In this document: one piece after another, positions 16,909 to 25,382 of the stretch | Layout: every line of letters begins with the position of its first letter | Position numbering within the stretch: position 1 is the first letter of the stretch | From: Halalkalibacter sp. APA_J-10(15) | GTDB lineage: Bacteria > Bacillota > Bacilli > Bacillales > Bacillaceae_D | Length of the DNA: 64,000 nt | NCBI RefSeq assembly: GCF_023017105.1 | Contig: NZ_JALKEV010000001.1 | Location: forward strand, 372,001 to 436,000 | Direction: 5' to 3' | Notes under the pieces: model-generated | Told to the model about the DNA's origin: nothing | Seen by the model: only the letters and a program-made list of their open reading frames with translations | Databases searched by the model: none | Made by a program: the position numbers and the translations under genes

Positions 16909-17991
16909 TTGAAGAAATTCGCATTAGTACTATTTATTATGATTCTAGGAGTGTTTGTAGTTGCTTGTGGTGATAGCAATAATGAGGAATCATCAAGTAA
17001 TCAAAGTGAGAATGATGGGAACAATGAAGAAACTGATCGAGTTCTAGAAGGTTCTATTACAGCATATGTAGGTTTCCAAGAAGACCACGCAGTTGCTGCT
17101 ATTAAAGAATTCGAAGAAGAGACGGGAATTGCCGTTGATATGATTCGTATGTCTGCAGGTGAAATACTCGCTCGTATTCGAGCAGAAAGAAGCAACCCGC
17201 AGGCTGATATTTGGTATGGGGGACCAGCAGATACTTTCGTAGCTGCTCAGCAAGAAGATCTACTTCATCCATATGTATCTGAAGTTGCTGTAGAAGGAAT
17301 TCCAGAAGAATTCCGTGATGAAGATGGTTATTGGACAGGTGTTTACTTAGGTCCAGTCGGATTTGCAACAAACCAAAAATTTTTAGATGAACATGGATTA
17401 GAAGCGCCAACAAGCTGGGATGATTTACTTAATCCAGCATTTGAAAATGAAATCGTTATGGCACACCCTGCTTCATCTGGAACTGCTTATACTATTCTGT
17501 ATACAGTTCTTGAAGTGCTGGGTGAGGAAAATGAAGAGGATGGTTGGGATTATCTACAACAATTACATCCACTTGTTCAGCAGTACACTACGAGTGGATC
17601 TGCACCTGGGCGTATGGTTGGAATGGGTGAAGCCGCTGTAGGTATCCTATTTGCTCATGATATTATCAAATATCAAAAAGAAGGTTACAGTGATTTAGTA
17701 ATGACAACTCCGGAAGATGGTACTGGTTTTGAAATCGGTTCTGTTGCGATCATTGATGGTGCTCCAAATCAAGAACTTGCAGAGGTATTCATAGATTGGG
17801 CTTCAGGACCATCTGCTCAAGAAGTTGGACAAACAACAGATAATTTCCAAAACTTAACTCACAAAGAAGCTCAACAACCTGAACAAGCGATTGATCTTGA
17901 TAATCTCAATTTAATTGAATCAAATCCTTTACGTGCAGGCGAGTTACGTCAAGGAATTATTGATAAGTGGGACAATGAGGTAAACAAGTAA
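16909..17991 (+). CDS. ABC importer substrate-binding lipoprotein (FbpA/AfuA-like), first copy
   Basis: The 360-residue protein starts at TTG after AAAGGGGG and carries a lipoprotein signal (VVAC, Cys20) followed by a linker rich in Ser, Asn and Glu. The fold family is the iron/thiamine/phosphonate-type binding protein, with ITAYVGFQEDHAVAAIKEF, IWYGGPADTF and AHPASSGTAYTI motifs. Homologues annotated as ferric iron binders include AfuA, which is known to bind sugar phosphates, so iron should not be assumed. It is the first gene of the importer operon behind a cre site, which argues for a carbon source. A hairpin follows the gene. Confidence 0.88.
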   Translation: MKKFALVLFIMILGVFVVACGDSNNEESSSNQSENDGNNEETDRVLEGSITAYVGFQEDHAVAAIKEFEEETGIAVDMIRMSAGEILARIRAERSNPQADIWYGGPADTFVAAQQEDLLHPYVSEVAVEGIPEEFRDEDGYWTGVYLGPVGFATNQKFLDEHGLEAPTSWDDLLNPAFENEIVMAHPASSGTAYTILYTVLEVLGEENEEDGWDYLQQLHPLVQQYTTSGSAPGRMVGMGEAAVGILFAHDIIKYQKEGYSDLVMTTPEDGTGFEIGSVAIIDGAPNQELAEVFIDWASGPSAQEVGQTTDNFQNLTHKEAQQPEQAIDLDNLNLIESNPLRAGELRQGIIDKWDNEVNK

Positions 17992-18001
17992 ATTCATTAT
18001 T

Positions 18002-18030
18002 GGAGGGTGGGCACATTGTGCCTTCCCTTC
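18002..18030 (+). other. Intercistronic hairpin between binding protein and permease genes
   Basis: GGCAC and GTGCC pair around ATT and are extended by an imperfect GGAGGGTG/TTCCCTTC stem. No T-tract follows. Hairpins at this place commonly protect the upstream mRNA of binding proteins made in excess over the permease. Confidence 0.5.
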
Positions 18031-18052
18031 TTATCAAAGGAGATTGATTAGA

Positions 18053-19774
18053 ATGCTTAGAGATTATTACCAACATAATATTCGACCATTATTCTCGCAA
18101 CCATTGCTCTTATTATTGGTCGTTTTAATTATGCTCTCGCTCATAACATTTATTGCCTTCCCACTTTTTAAAATTTTTATTACTAGTTTTATAAGTGAAG
18201 GTCGCTTTTCTTTAGTAGGCTATGAACGTGTATTATCGGGAGGAGAACTTTTTCAATCTTTAGTCAACTCTTTAGTATTAGCACTTATTGTGGCAACGCT
18301 TTCAACTGTTATTGCTTATTTCTTTGCGTATACATTTGCTTATATTGCAGTACCATTTAAAAAAATGTTTAATGGAATTGCTATCTTACCACTTATTTCT
18401 CCTCCATTTGTTATTGCTTTATCTGCCATTTTATTGTTTGGTCGAGGTGGCTTTATTTCTGAAATGATCTTCGGGATGGAACGCGCCAATATTTATGGAC
18501 TTCATGGATTGATTTTAGTTCAAACGTTAAGCTTCTTTCCGGTAGGATTTCTTGTTCTGTCAGGTTTATTACGATCAATTAGTCCTGCACTGGAAGAAGC
18601 AAGTGATAATTTAGGTGCGAGTCGATGGAAAACATTCACAAAGGTTACACTCCCATTATCCATTCCAGGTATCGGGAATGCGTATCTTTTAGTCTTTATT
18701 CAATCAATGGCTGACTTCGGAAACCCGATGACAATTGGTGGTAATTACAATACGGTCGCACGTGAAATTTATTTACAGGCAGTCGGTAGTTATAATATGC
18801 AAGCAGGTGCTGCTCTTGCAATGTTACTACTTACAATTACTCTTATTGTATTCTCTATTCAAAAATTCTGGGTCGGTAAAAAAAGCTATGTCACGGTTAC
18901 AGGAAAACCGACTTCTGGTCGAAAAATGGTTGAAAAAGGTAAGCTTCGTACATTTATGATTAGCACTTGTTATTTCTTATCTGGAACAGTATTGCTCTTC
19001 TACATACTTGTTCCAATTGGATCATTCATCAAACTTTGGGGTATTGACAACAGCTTTACACTCGACCATTATAGGTTTGTTTTCTCGATCGGTCAAAAAG
19101 CAATTGTAGATACTTTCCAATTGTCTTTAATTGCAACACCTATTGGCGGTCTGATTGCAATGATTATTGCATTTTTAATCATTCGTAAACGGTTCGCAGG
19201 TAAGAAGGCAATGGAATCGATTAGTATGCTAGCTATAGCCATTCCAGGTACAGTTATCGGTATATCATATATTCTTTCATTTAACACCGCTCCTTTGGCT
19301 ATAACAGGAACAGCATTTATTATAATTGCAGCGTTCATCATTCGTTCGATGCCGATCGGAATTCGTTCAGGTATAACGGCGCTTCAGCAAATTGACCCTT
19401 CAATTGAAGAGGCTTCAATGAACCTTGGAGCAAGTGGACGAAAAACATTTTTCTCAATTGTTTTACCTTTGATTCAACCAGCCTTTTTCAGTGCGTTAAT
19501 CTATACGTTCGTGAAAAGTATGACTGCAATGAGTGCTGTAATTTTTCTTGTTTCTGCAAAGTATAACTTAATTACTGCTTCTATTTTATCTCAAGTAGAA
19601 TCAGGTCGAATTGGGGTTGCAAGTGCATATAGTACATTATTGATCATTATCATGGTGATCTCACTATTAATACTGAATGCGATAGTCAAATTCTACTCTA
19701 TTGATCGAAAAGCTAAAAAACGCAGTAAGAATAAAAAGCATGTACCAATGCCTGAGGCGACTATTTCAAATTAA
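18053..19774 (+). CDS. ABC importer permease, two fused FbpB-type transmembrane domains
   Basis: The 573-residue membrane protein contains two copies of the binding-protein-dependent permease domain in one chain. Each has a coupling loop that contacts the ATPase: EEASDNLGASRWKTFTKVTLPLSIPG around residue 180 and EEASMNLGASGRKTFFSIVLPLIQPA around residue 465. The ATG at 18053 is preferred over the in-frame TTG at 18044 because AAAGGAGA ends just before the latter. Fused permeases of this size are typical of the FbpB/AfuB group. It works with the ATPase at 19803-20888 and the flanking lipoproteins. Confidence 0.92.
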   Translation: MLRDYYQHNIRPLFSQPLLLLLVVLIMLSLITFIAFPLFKIFITSFISEGRFSLVGYERVLSGGELFQSLVNSLVLALIVATLSTVIAYFFAYTFAYIAVPFKKMFNGIAILPLISPPFVIALSAILLFGRGGFISEMIFGMERANIYGLHGLILVQTLSFFPVGFLVLSGLLRSISPALEEASDNLGASRWKTFTKVTLPLSIPGIGNAYLLVFIQSMADFGNPMTIGGNYNTVAREIYLQAVGSYNMQAGAALAMLLLTITLIVFSIQKFWVGKKSYVTVTGKPTSGRKMVEKGKLRTFMISTCYFLSGTVLLFYILVPIGSFIKLWGIDNSFTLDHYRFVFSIGQKAIVDTFQLSLIATPIGGLIAMIIAFLIIRKRFAGKKAMESISMLAIAIPGTVIGISYILSFNTAPLAITGTAFIIIAAFIIRSMPIGIRSGITALQQIDPSIEEASMNLGASGRKTFFSIVLPLIQPAFFSALIYTFVKSMTAMSAVIFLVSAKYNLITASILSQVESGRIGVASAYSTLLIIIMVISLLILNAIVKFYSIDRKAKKRSKNKKHVPMPEATISN

Positions 19775-19802
19775 AAAGAATGATCAGGAGGTTTGAATAA
19801 CA

Positions 19803-20888
19803 ATGAATGCTAAAGAGGTATCAATTAAAAATATTACGAAGGAATTTACCGATGATCAAGGTAATAAAGTGAAAGCTGTTCATAATGTGAGTCTTACTAT
19901 TGAAAAAGGTGAATTTGCCACACTATTAGGTCCTTCTGGTTGTGGTAAAACAACCACCTTACGAATGATTGCTGGCTTTGAAGATATTTCTGACGGGGAC
20001 ATTTATTTTGGAGACCAAAACGTCAAAAACATTCCAGCAAACAAAAGAGATTGCACAATGGTATTCCAATCTTATGCGCTTTTTCCCCATATGACCGTAT
20101 ATGAAAACATTGTATATGGACTAAAAATCAAGAAATTAAGAGATAATGATATAGATAAGCGAGTAGAACCCGTCATCGAGATTATGAATTTGAATGTTCA
20201 TCGCGATAAGATGCCTAATCAATTATCAGGTGGTCAGCAGCAACGAGTAGCTCTAGCCCGGGCGCTTGTGATGGAACCAAGCGTATTGCTTTTTGATGAG
20301 CCTTTATCCAACCTAGATGCAAAATTGAGAATTACAATGCGTGATGAAATTCGTCGTATTCAAAAACAGGTCGGTATTACGGCAATCTATGTTACACACG
20401 ATCAATCAGAAGCCATGAGTTTAAGTGATAAAATTATCGTTATGAATGAAGGGAAAATCGAACAAATTGGCACAGCAACTGAGATTTACCAGCGACCACA
20501 ATCTAAATTCATTTCTGATTTTATCGGATCAGCTAATTTTCTTTCTAGTAAAGTGTTAGAAATTGTAAAATCTGATCAACTAAGAGTTAGTTATAACAAC
20601 AGTGAACTTCTTATTGATCAAAAAAATGCTCAAGATTTTAATGTTGGCCAGCAAGTAGAAGTAGTTATACGTCCCGAATCGATTCAAATTAGTCATGAAG
20701 GAGATTTTGAAGCAAAGGTTGTCAAAAGCATCTTTATGGGTCAAACTCAAGAGTATGAACTAGAGTTTAATGATACGCTTCTTTTTGCAGTAGTATCGAA
20801 TCCGAGTGGAGGAAAGACATATAATGAGGGTGAGCAGGTAGGACTTACTTTTGCAAGATCTTCTTTACATGTCGTTCCAAGTGCTTAA
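19803..20888 (+). CDS. ABC importer ATPase (FbpC/PotA-like)
   Basis: The 361-residue ATPase has Walker A GPSGCGKTT (about residue 40), Q-loop FQSYALFPH, signature LSGGQQQRVALARAL, Walker B VLLFDEPLSNLD and switch histidine VTHDQSEA. A C-terminal TOBE-type beta domain (about 280-360) follows, as in the CUT1/Fbp/Pot group. It energises uptake by the fused permease. It starts 28 bp after the permease gene with AGGAGG. Confidence 0.94.
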   Translation: MNAKEVSIKNITKEFTDDQGNKVKAVHNVSLTIEKGEFATLLGPSGCGKTTTLRMIAGFEDISDGDIYFGDQNVKNIPANKRDCTMVFQSYALFPHMTVYENIVYGLKIKKLRDNDIDKRVEPVIEIMNLNVHRDKMPNQLSGGQQQRVALARALVMEPSVLLFDEPLSNLDAKLRITMRDEIRRIQKQVGITAIYVTHDQSEAMSLSDKIIVMNEGKIEQIGTATEIYQRPQSKFISDFIGSANFLSSKVLEIVKSDQLRVSYNNSELLIDQKNAQDFNVGQQVEVVIRPESIQISHEGDFEAKVVKSIFMGQTQEYELEFNDTLLFAVVSNPSGGKTYNEGEQVGLTFARSSLHVVPSA

Positions 20889-20908
20889 CAACTTAGAGGT
20901 GAACAGTT

Positions 20909-21931
20909 ATGAGCAGGAAGGCACCTTTCCTTTTGCTGTGCGTTTTAATATTAATAGGTGCTCTTTTAGGGTGCCAAACTAAAAATGAAGTAGGAAAATT
21001 AAACGTCTATGCAGGGATGTACCCTGACCATGCTATTAAGGCTATGGAACAATTCCAACGGGAAACGGGCATACAAGTGAATTTTATCCGAATGAGTAAC
21101 GGAGATATTCTGGATCATCTGCAGAATGAAGCAGATGATCCAGTTGCAAGTGTTTGGTATGGTGGGCCTGCTGATGTATTCGCTCAAGCCCAAAAAGAGG
21201 GGCTGCTTCATCCCTACATTTCCCCTAATGCATCTTTTATCCCTGATATATATAAAAATGAAAATGGATATTGGACTGGTATTTATGTTGGTGTGTTATC
21301 AATCGTTGCCAACCGTCAATGGCATATCGAAAGAGGTATAGATCTCCCTTCTACATGGACTGATTTATTACGGTCAGAGTATCAAAATTGGATCACTCTT
21401 CCAGATCCAAGAAGTTCAGGAACAGGTTATCTCACTCTATCTTTATTCACTCAACTTTATGGCGAGAATGAAGGGTTTGATTTCTTACAATTGCTTGATC
21501 AAAACGTTTCTGAATACACATACTCGGGAAGTGCAAATGGTCGTAGCGTTGCGATGGGAGATCAGGCTGTATCCATCATGTTTGCTCAGGATGCCATTAA
21601 ATTGTATAGAGAAGGATTTCGTGATGTCAGTGTGATCTTTCCGAAAGAAGAAACGACATATGAGGTCGGAGCAGTTGCTATCATAGCGAATTCTCCTCAT
21701 CTTGAAGAAGCAAAGACATTTGTTGACTGGGCCTTAACAAAACAGGCTCAGGAAATCGGAAAACAAGTTGGTAATTATCAATTGCTAACTCACAAACTAG
21801 CCCAATCACCTGAAGAAGCAATTGACCCGGCAAGTATCCCTGTTATTGACTATGATATCTCCCAGTCTGGTTCAAATCGTAAAAGACTACTGAATCGATG
21901 GGAAATTGAGATCCTTATGAATCAGCGTTAA
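20909..21931 (+). CDS. ABC importer substrate-binding lipoprotein, second paralogous copy
   Basis: This 340-residue lipoprotein (LLGC, Cys22) is clearly paralogous to the protein at 16909-17991. It shares LNVYAGMYPDHAIKAMEQF, VWYGGPADVF, PDPRSSGTGYLT and YSGSANGR. It closes the operon, 20 bp after the ATPase. Its signal is shorter and it lacks the long acidic linker of the first copy. It may deliver a different substrate to the same permease, or act as a sensor. No two-component kinase is adjacent. Confidence 0.88.
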   Translation: MSRKAPFLLLCVLILIGALLGCQTKNEVGKLNVYAGMYPDHAIKAMEQFQRETGIQVNFIRMSNGDILDHLQNEADDPVASVWYGGPADVFAQAQKEGLLHPYISPNASFIPDIYKNENGYWTGIYVGVLSIVANRQWHIERGIDLPSTWTDLLRSEYQNWITLPDPRSSGTGYLTLSLFTQLYGENEGFDFLQLLDQNVSEYTYSGSANGRSVAMGDQAVSIMFAQDAIKLYREGFRDVSVIFPKEETTYEVGAVAIIANSPHLEEAKTFVDWALTKQAQEIGKQVGNYQLLTHKLAQSPEEAIDPASIPVIDYDISQSGSNRKRLLNRWEIEILMNQR

Positions 21932-22074
21932 ATCGTGTTAACAAGAGGTATCTTTATGTTGAAACGATGCTAGATTAAACGACTTTGAGACTCGCTGTTC
22001 GACATCAGGTATCAGGTTTGTTCTTTATTCGCCAAGCTTTTACAAAAATAGAAGAAATCCTACTTTATTAATGC

Positions 22075-22103
22075 TTGTCAGAACGATAAACTGACAGTAT
22101 GAT
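22075..22103 (+). promoter_or_regulatory. Sigma-A-type promoter of the 53-residue protein gene
   Basis: TTGTCA (22075-22080) and TATGAT (22098-22103) are separated by 17 nt and lie 58 bp before the start codon at 22161. Both boxes are near consensus. Confidence 0.65.
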
Positions 22104-22160
22104 AGTAAACATGTGAGAGAATCATTTACTTAGATTGAGAGAATAAGGAGTATTCTACAA

Positions 22161-22322
22161 ATGTCTGAGCAATTAACTGAACGAGATCTTAAAGAATTGT
22201 TAGTGTCGATAAGAGAGAAAGCAAACCGTATGACAAATGATGACTTAAAGGCGAAGGACGTCGTACAAGAGATTGCGACATATATTGAAAAATATCAAAT
22301 CAAAACGCCTGTAAGTGAATAA
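22161..22322 (+). CDS. Small acidic protein of unknown function (53 residues)
   Basis: The product begins MSEQLTERDLKELL and ends KTPVSE. It is predicted almost entirely helical, without signal peptide or membrane segment. It has its own promoter, an AAGGAG site and a hairpin terminator, which makes a real monocistronic gene likely. I do not recognise the family. The neighbours, an ABC operon before it and a Spo0E-like gene after it, give no functional clue. Confidence 0.7.
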   Translation: MSEQLTERDLKELLVSIREKANRMTNDDLKAKDVVQEIATYIEKYQIKTPVSE

Positions 22323-22332
22323 GAAAAGGAAG

Positions 22333-22369
22333 CCGCTGAAAGAGGGAATACTCTATCGGTGGTTTTTTT
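22333..22369 (+). terminator. Intrinsic terminator of the 53-residue protein gene
   Basis: CCGCTGA and TCGGTGG pair with two G-U, continued inside by AGAG and CTCT, followed by seven T. It lies 10 bp after the stop codon. Confidence 0.85.
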
Positions 22370-22925
22370 ATGCTATAGGAAAAAGGTACAAAGTAGAGAC
22401 TGTAACGTTCACGACGAAAAATCAATCGTTTACGACAATTATGGCTAAAAATTGAAAATGATGGTAATGCATTCGTAGGTTAACTGAAAATGCTCATGAG
22501 CGACTAATAAATGAAGGAGAATGATAGATGCTAAAAAAATATGGTGCACTTGTCTTAACCGCCATTATGATTGTTTCAATATTACCTATAAGCGTAAGAT
22601 AACAATGGTAAATGAACGTGAATGTCTCGTTGCGTCACGAAAAGTGAAGGGTCTACAAGAGAAAATCGCTCGTATTCGTTCAACTGTAAGAACGTGAAGT
22701 GCCATTCCTATCATTGATGATTGGTAGTGTTGAAGTTTGAATCATTATGGAATGAAATGTCTCATCACCGCAAAAAAATTGTACGAACGATGTCGGTTTT
22801 TATAGAACAAAGGACCAATGCTTTTTGACTTAAATTGTTGTCTATTCATCGGAGCTTTTGTCGAATCTCTTAACCACGGTGATTTGATATTGTAATATGG
22901 AGTTAGTCTAAAAGTAGGGGGAGTT
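22370..22925. other. Degenerate intergenic region with one signal-like mini-frame
   Basis: Mostly without coding structure. At 22528-22602, GAAGGAGAATGATAG is followed by ATG and 24 codons (MLKKYGALVLTAIMIVSILP, then ISVR and stop). That resembles the start of an exported protein cut off early, so either a short hydrophobic peptide or the remains of a secreted-protein gene. No continuation in another frame was found. Confidence 0.35.
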
Positions 22926-23102
22926 ATGGGCACTAAGACGTCACACGTTAGGATAGAGGTTGAAAAGCTACGCGCCATAATGATTCGCACGGGGTTAACA
23001 AAAGGGTTGGATCATCCGGAGACTCTTATGTATAGTCAAAAATTAGACAAGTATTTAAATTGTTTACTAGAAGATACTAGAAAAATAAAAAAAAAGAAAT
23101 AG
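22926..23102 (+). CDS. Spo0E-like aspartyl-phosphate phosphatase family protein
   Basis: The 58-residue protein contains a central HPETLMYSQKLDKYLN, which matches the Spo0E family signature SQxLD preceded by a helix (HVRIEVEKLRAIM). Family members dephosphorylate Spo0A~P and so delay sporulation; others have diverged. An AAGTAGGGGG ribosome binding site and a following hairpin terminator support a real single gene. Its presence points to a spore former. Which response regulator it acts on is not known. Confidence 0.8.
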   Translation: MGTKTSHVRIEVEKLRAIMIRTGLTKGLDHPETLMYSQKLDKYLNCLLEDTRKIKKKK

Positions 23103-23121
23103 AATAATCAGTTTGTATATT

Positions 23122-23163
23122 CCACACCTGCTCTCATTATGATGTTTGTTGGTGTGGTTTTTT
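23122..23163 (+). terminator. Intrinsic terminator after the Spo0E-like gene
   Basis: CCACACC (23122-23128) pairs with GGTGTGG (23151-23157) around a 22-nt loop, followed by six T. Confidence 0.8.
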
Positions 23164-23204
23164 GTTTGAGGAGAAGAAAGGTTGGGTTGTTAATAACTAA
23201 TTTA

Positions 23205-23243
23205 ATGAAAGCGCTTGACAAATTGAATGATATTTATTAATCT
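23205..23243 (+). promoter_or_regulatory. LacI-type regulator promoter with overlapping cre site
   Basis: TTGACA (23215-23220) and TAATCT (23238-23243) are spaced 17 nt apart. ATGAAAGCGCTTGAC at 23205-23219 overlaps the -35 and matches the Bacillus cre core WTGAAARCGYTT. CcpA bound there would block RNA polymerase directly. Confidence 0.7.
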
Positions 23244-23256
23244 GTAAATAACGAAA

Positions 23257-23274
23257 TGCTATAACGTTTTAGCA
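23257..23274 (+). promoter_or_regulatory. LacI-type operator 1
   Basis: TGCTATAACGTTTTAGCA is an 18-bp near-palindrome (TGCTA..AACGTT..TAGCA) with the central CG typical of LacI-family operators. It lies just downstream of the promoter of the LacI-type gene. The identical 18 bp recurs at 24347-24364. Confidence 0.82.
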
Positions 23275-23305
23275 AAATATAAGTATGGATTATTGGAGAG
23301 AATGT

Positions 23306-24307
23306 ATGGCTACTATTCGAGAAATTGCTGAGAAGGCAGGAGTGTCTTCGGGGACCGTTTCATTTATATTAAATGGAAAAGCAGAGAAAATGCGAATCTC
23401 CGATGCGACACAAAAGAAGGTTTTAGAAATAGCTCGTGAGTTAGGCTACCTTCCGAGTATTTCAGCAAGAAGACTAAGAAACAATGATAAAAGTAAGATA
23501 CCTGTTCTCACTATTTTATGGACACTTGATGCAAGAGCTTCATTGATGAGTCGCTTCCTACAAGGTATTCAGTCAAAATCTATTTATAAAGATGGGATGT
23601 TTGAATTATTAATTCAGCCATATGAAAACGGTAAATTGGATGAGGTAGAAAGTTTAAGAACAGGAACAAGATTTAATGGGGCGATCGTGGCGAACGCATC
23701 TGATGAGGATTTGAATTTTTTAGAAACAAATGATCTAAAGGTTCCTGTAGTTCTCTATCAGAGGTATTCAGATAAATACAATACTGTCAATGTGGATAGC
23801 TTTGAGACAGGAGTGGAAGTCGCTAAATATTTTGAAAGTAAAGGTCATGAGCGAGTGGCTATCGTAACTCCGAAGATTTCGTCACAAGCTGTTAGGCATA
23901 GGCAAGAGGGATTTTTAGATCGTGTCGAGAAAAGTAACATGGAGAACCTGTTCGTTCTAGAAGGTAATTTTACTGAAAAAGGTGGTTATGAGGTCATTCA
24001 TAAGCTAGTAAGCAGTGGGAAGAAGATGCCCTCAGCAATATTCTTTTTAAGTGATCCGATGGCTATGGGTGCTTTAGCAGCTTGTCATGCTAATGGCATA
24101 CGTGTTCCAGAGGATTTGGAAATGATAGGACATGATAATGATGTACAGACAGCTTTTACGACACCGCCGTTAACAACTGTGCATTTGCCTGTTGAAGAGA
24201 TGGCCGCAGCTTGTGTGAATCAATTATTGAGTATGATGAATCATCAAATCTTGAAGCCAGAGGAAATAAGGTTTAAGACAGAAATCATGAAAAGAAGCAG
24301 TTGTTAG
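23306..24307 (+). CDS. LacI-family transcriptional regulator
   Basis: The N terminus MATIREIAEKAGVSSGTVSFILNG is the canonical LacI helix-turn-helix with the hinge helix around residue 55 (ISARRLR). Residues 60-330 form a periplasmic-binding-like sugar-sensing domain (FNGAIVANASDEDL, RVAIVTPKISSQAVRHRQEGF, DDLEMIGHDN-type end). An upstream ATG at 23285 is in frame, but GGAGAGAA favours 23306, which gives the standard start. Two identical operators flank the gene, so it probably represses itself and the FucI/TRAP operon that follows. The ligand is unknown. Confidence 0.9.
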   Translation: MATIREIAEKAGVSSGTVSFILNGKAEKMRISDATQKKVLEIARELGYLPSISARRLRNNDKSKIPVLTILWTLDARASLMSRFLQGIQSKSIYKDGMFELLIQPYENGKLDEVESLRTGTRFNGAIVANASDEDLNFLETNDLKVPVVLYQRYSDKYNTVNVDSFETGVEVAKYFESKGHERVAIVTPKISSQAVRHRQEGFLDRVEKSNMENLFVLEGNFTEKGGYEVIHKLVSSGKKMPSAIFFLSDPMAMGALAACHANGIRVPEDLEMIGHDNDVQTAFTTPPLTTVHLPVEEMAAACVNQLLSMMNHQILKPEEIRFKTEIMKRSSC

Positions 24308-24310
24308 AAA

Positions 24311-24341
24311 TAGTCAGTATCATTACTGGCTAACTATTTTA
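24311..24341 (+). terminator. Terminator between the regulator and its target operon
   Basis: TAGTCAGT and ACTGGCTA pair over 8 bp (one G-U) around a 6-nt loop, followed by a T-rich ACTATTTTACTTTTT. It separates the regulator transcript from the following operon. Confidence 0.65.
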
Positions 24342-24346
24342 CTTTT

Positions 24347-24364
24347 TGCTATAACGTTTTAGCA
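24347..24364 (+). promoter_or_regulatory. LacI-type operator 2
   Basis: This is an exact copy of the 18-bp sequence at 23257-23274, placed 86 bp before the aldolase start and within the likely promoter of the target operon. Two identical sites about 1.1 kb apart would also allow looping by a tetrameric LacI-type protein. Confidence 0.82.
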
Positions 24365-24449
24365 AATAGGGAGGTGATGGTAAATGTAGTCAATCACTTA
24401 GAAATAAGCTTTGAAATATGGAGAGAAATTATACAAGTAGGTGAAGCGA

Positions 24450-25361
24450 ATGAAGAAATTATATGGTGTTACGACAGCTATGGTTACCCCGTTCGATAAG
24501 AACGGTACAGTAGATTTAAAAGCAGTTGAAGAGTTGACGGAGTTTTTGATTTCTAAAGGAGTTCATTGTCTATATCCACTTGGAACGACTGGTGAAATGC
24601 TTAAATTATCTGTTTCAGAGCGAAAGGCTATTGCGGAAACGGTCGTTAAGACGGCGAATAAGAGAATAACCGTTTATATTCATGTTGGGGATATTGTATT
24701 TGATAATGTAATAGAGTTAGCGAAGCACGCACATACTATTGGGGCGGATGGAATTGGAGCTGTTACACCTGTCTATTTCGGTGTAAATGAACGAGAAATG
24801 GAACATTATTATGTCAAGCTTTCAAAGAGCTTGCCAGTGGATTTCCCGGTGTATTTGTATAGCATTCCTCAATGTGCAAGTAATGAATTGTCAGTCGATG
24901 TAGTTGAAAAAATAGTTGAGAAATGTGAAAACGTTGTCGGACTTAAGTACAGCTTTCCGGATTTCACTCTAACAAGTAAATATTTAAATGTGAATAATGG
25001 AGATTTCGATGTCGTATTTGGACCGGATCACTTGTTTTTACCTGCTCTAACATTAGGTTGTACGGGAACGGTGTCAGGAGTATCTTCTGTCTATCCAGAA
25101 CCGTTCGTTGCTCTCTATGATGCATATCAAGAAGGAAATATTGAAAAAGCGAGAGAGATACAGCGTATTGCGACAAAATATTGTGATGCATTAAAAAATG
25201 GTAGTAACATGTCTTATTTTAAAGAAGCATTAAAAATGCGTGGGTTGAATGGCGGTTATATGAAAGCACCTCATTTGGATATAACAGAAGATGAAATTGC
25301 CGATTTGAAAAAGAAATTAGAAGAAATTAAAGAGGACGTACACGTAATAGTAGAGCAGTAA
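24450..25361 (+). CDS. DapA-family aldolase/lyase
   Basis: The 303-residue product has a class I aldolase barrel of the dihydrodipicolinate synthase/N-acetylneuraminate lyase family. It shows PLGTTGEMLKLS (the usual GTTGE loop), Tyr in PVYLYSIPQ and the Schiff-base lysine in VVGLKYSFPD. It would join or split pyruvate and an aldehyde, as in 2-keto-3-deoxy acid breakdown. The position in a catabolic operon argues against a lysine biosynthesis role. The ATG at 24450 is chosen over the GTG at 24441, which lies within AGGTGA. It is the first gene of the operon under operator 2. Confidence 0.87.
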   Translation: MKKLYGVTTAMVTPFDKNGTVDLKAVEELTEFLISKGVHCLYPLGTTGEMLKLSVSERKAIAETVVKTANKRITVYIHVGDIVFDNVIELAKHAHTIGADGIGAVTPVYFGVNEREMEHYYVKLSKSLPVDFPVYLYSIPQCASNELSVDVVEKIVEKCENVVGLKYSFPDFTLTSKYLNVNNGDFDVVFGPDHLFLPALTLGCTGTVSGVSSVYPEPFVALYDAYQEGNIEKAREIQRIATKYCDALKNGSNMSYFKEALKMRGLNGGYMKAPHLDITEDEIADLKKKLEEIKEDVHVIVEQ

Positions 25362-25382
25362 AAAAAGAGGTAGGGGGAATTT

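Noticed and set aside
16909-20888. Naming the importer a ferric iron transporter
   Set aside because: The family also contains sugar-phosphate and phosphonate importers, and the upstream cre site argues against iron control.
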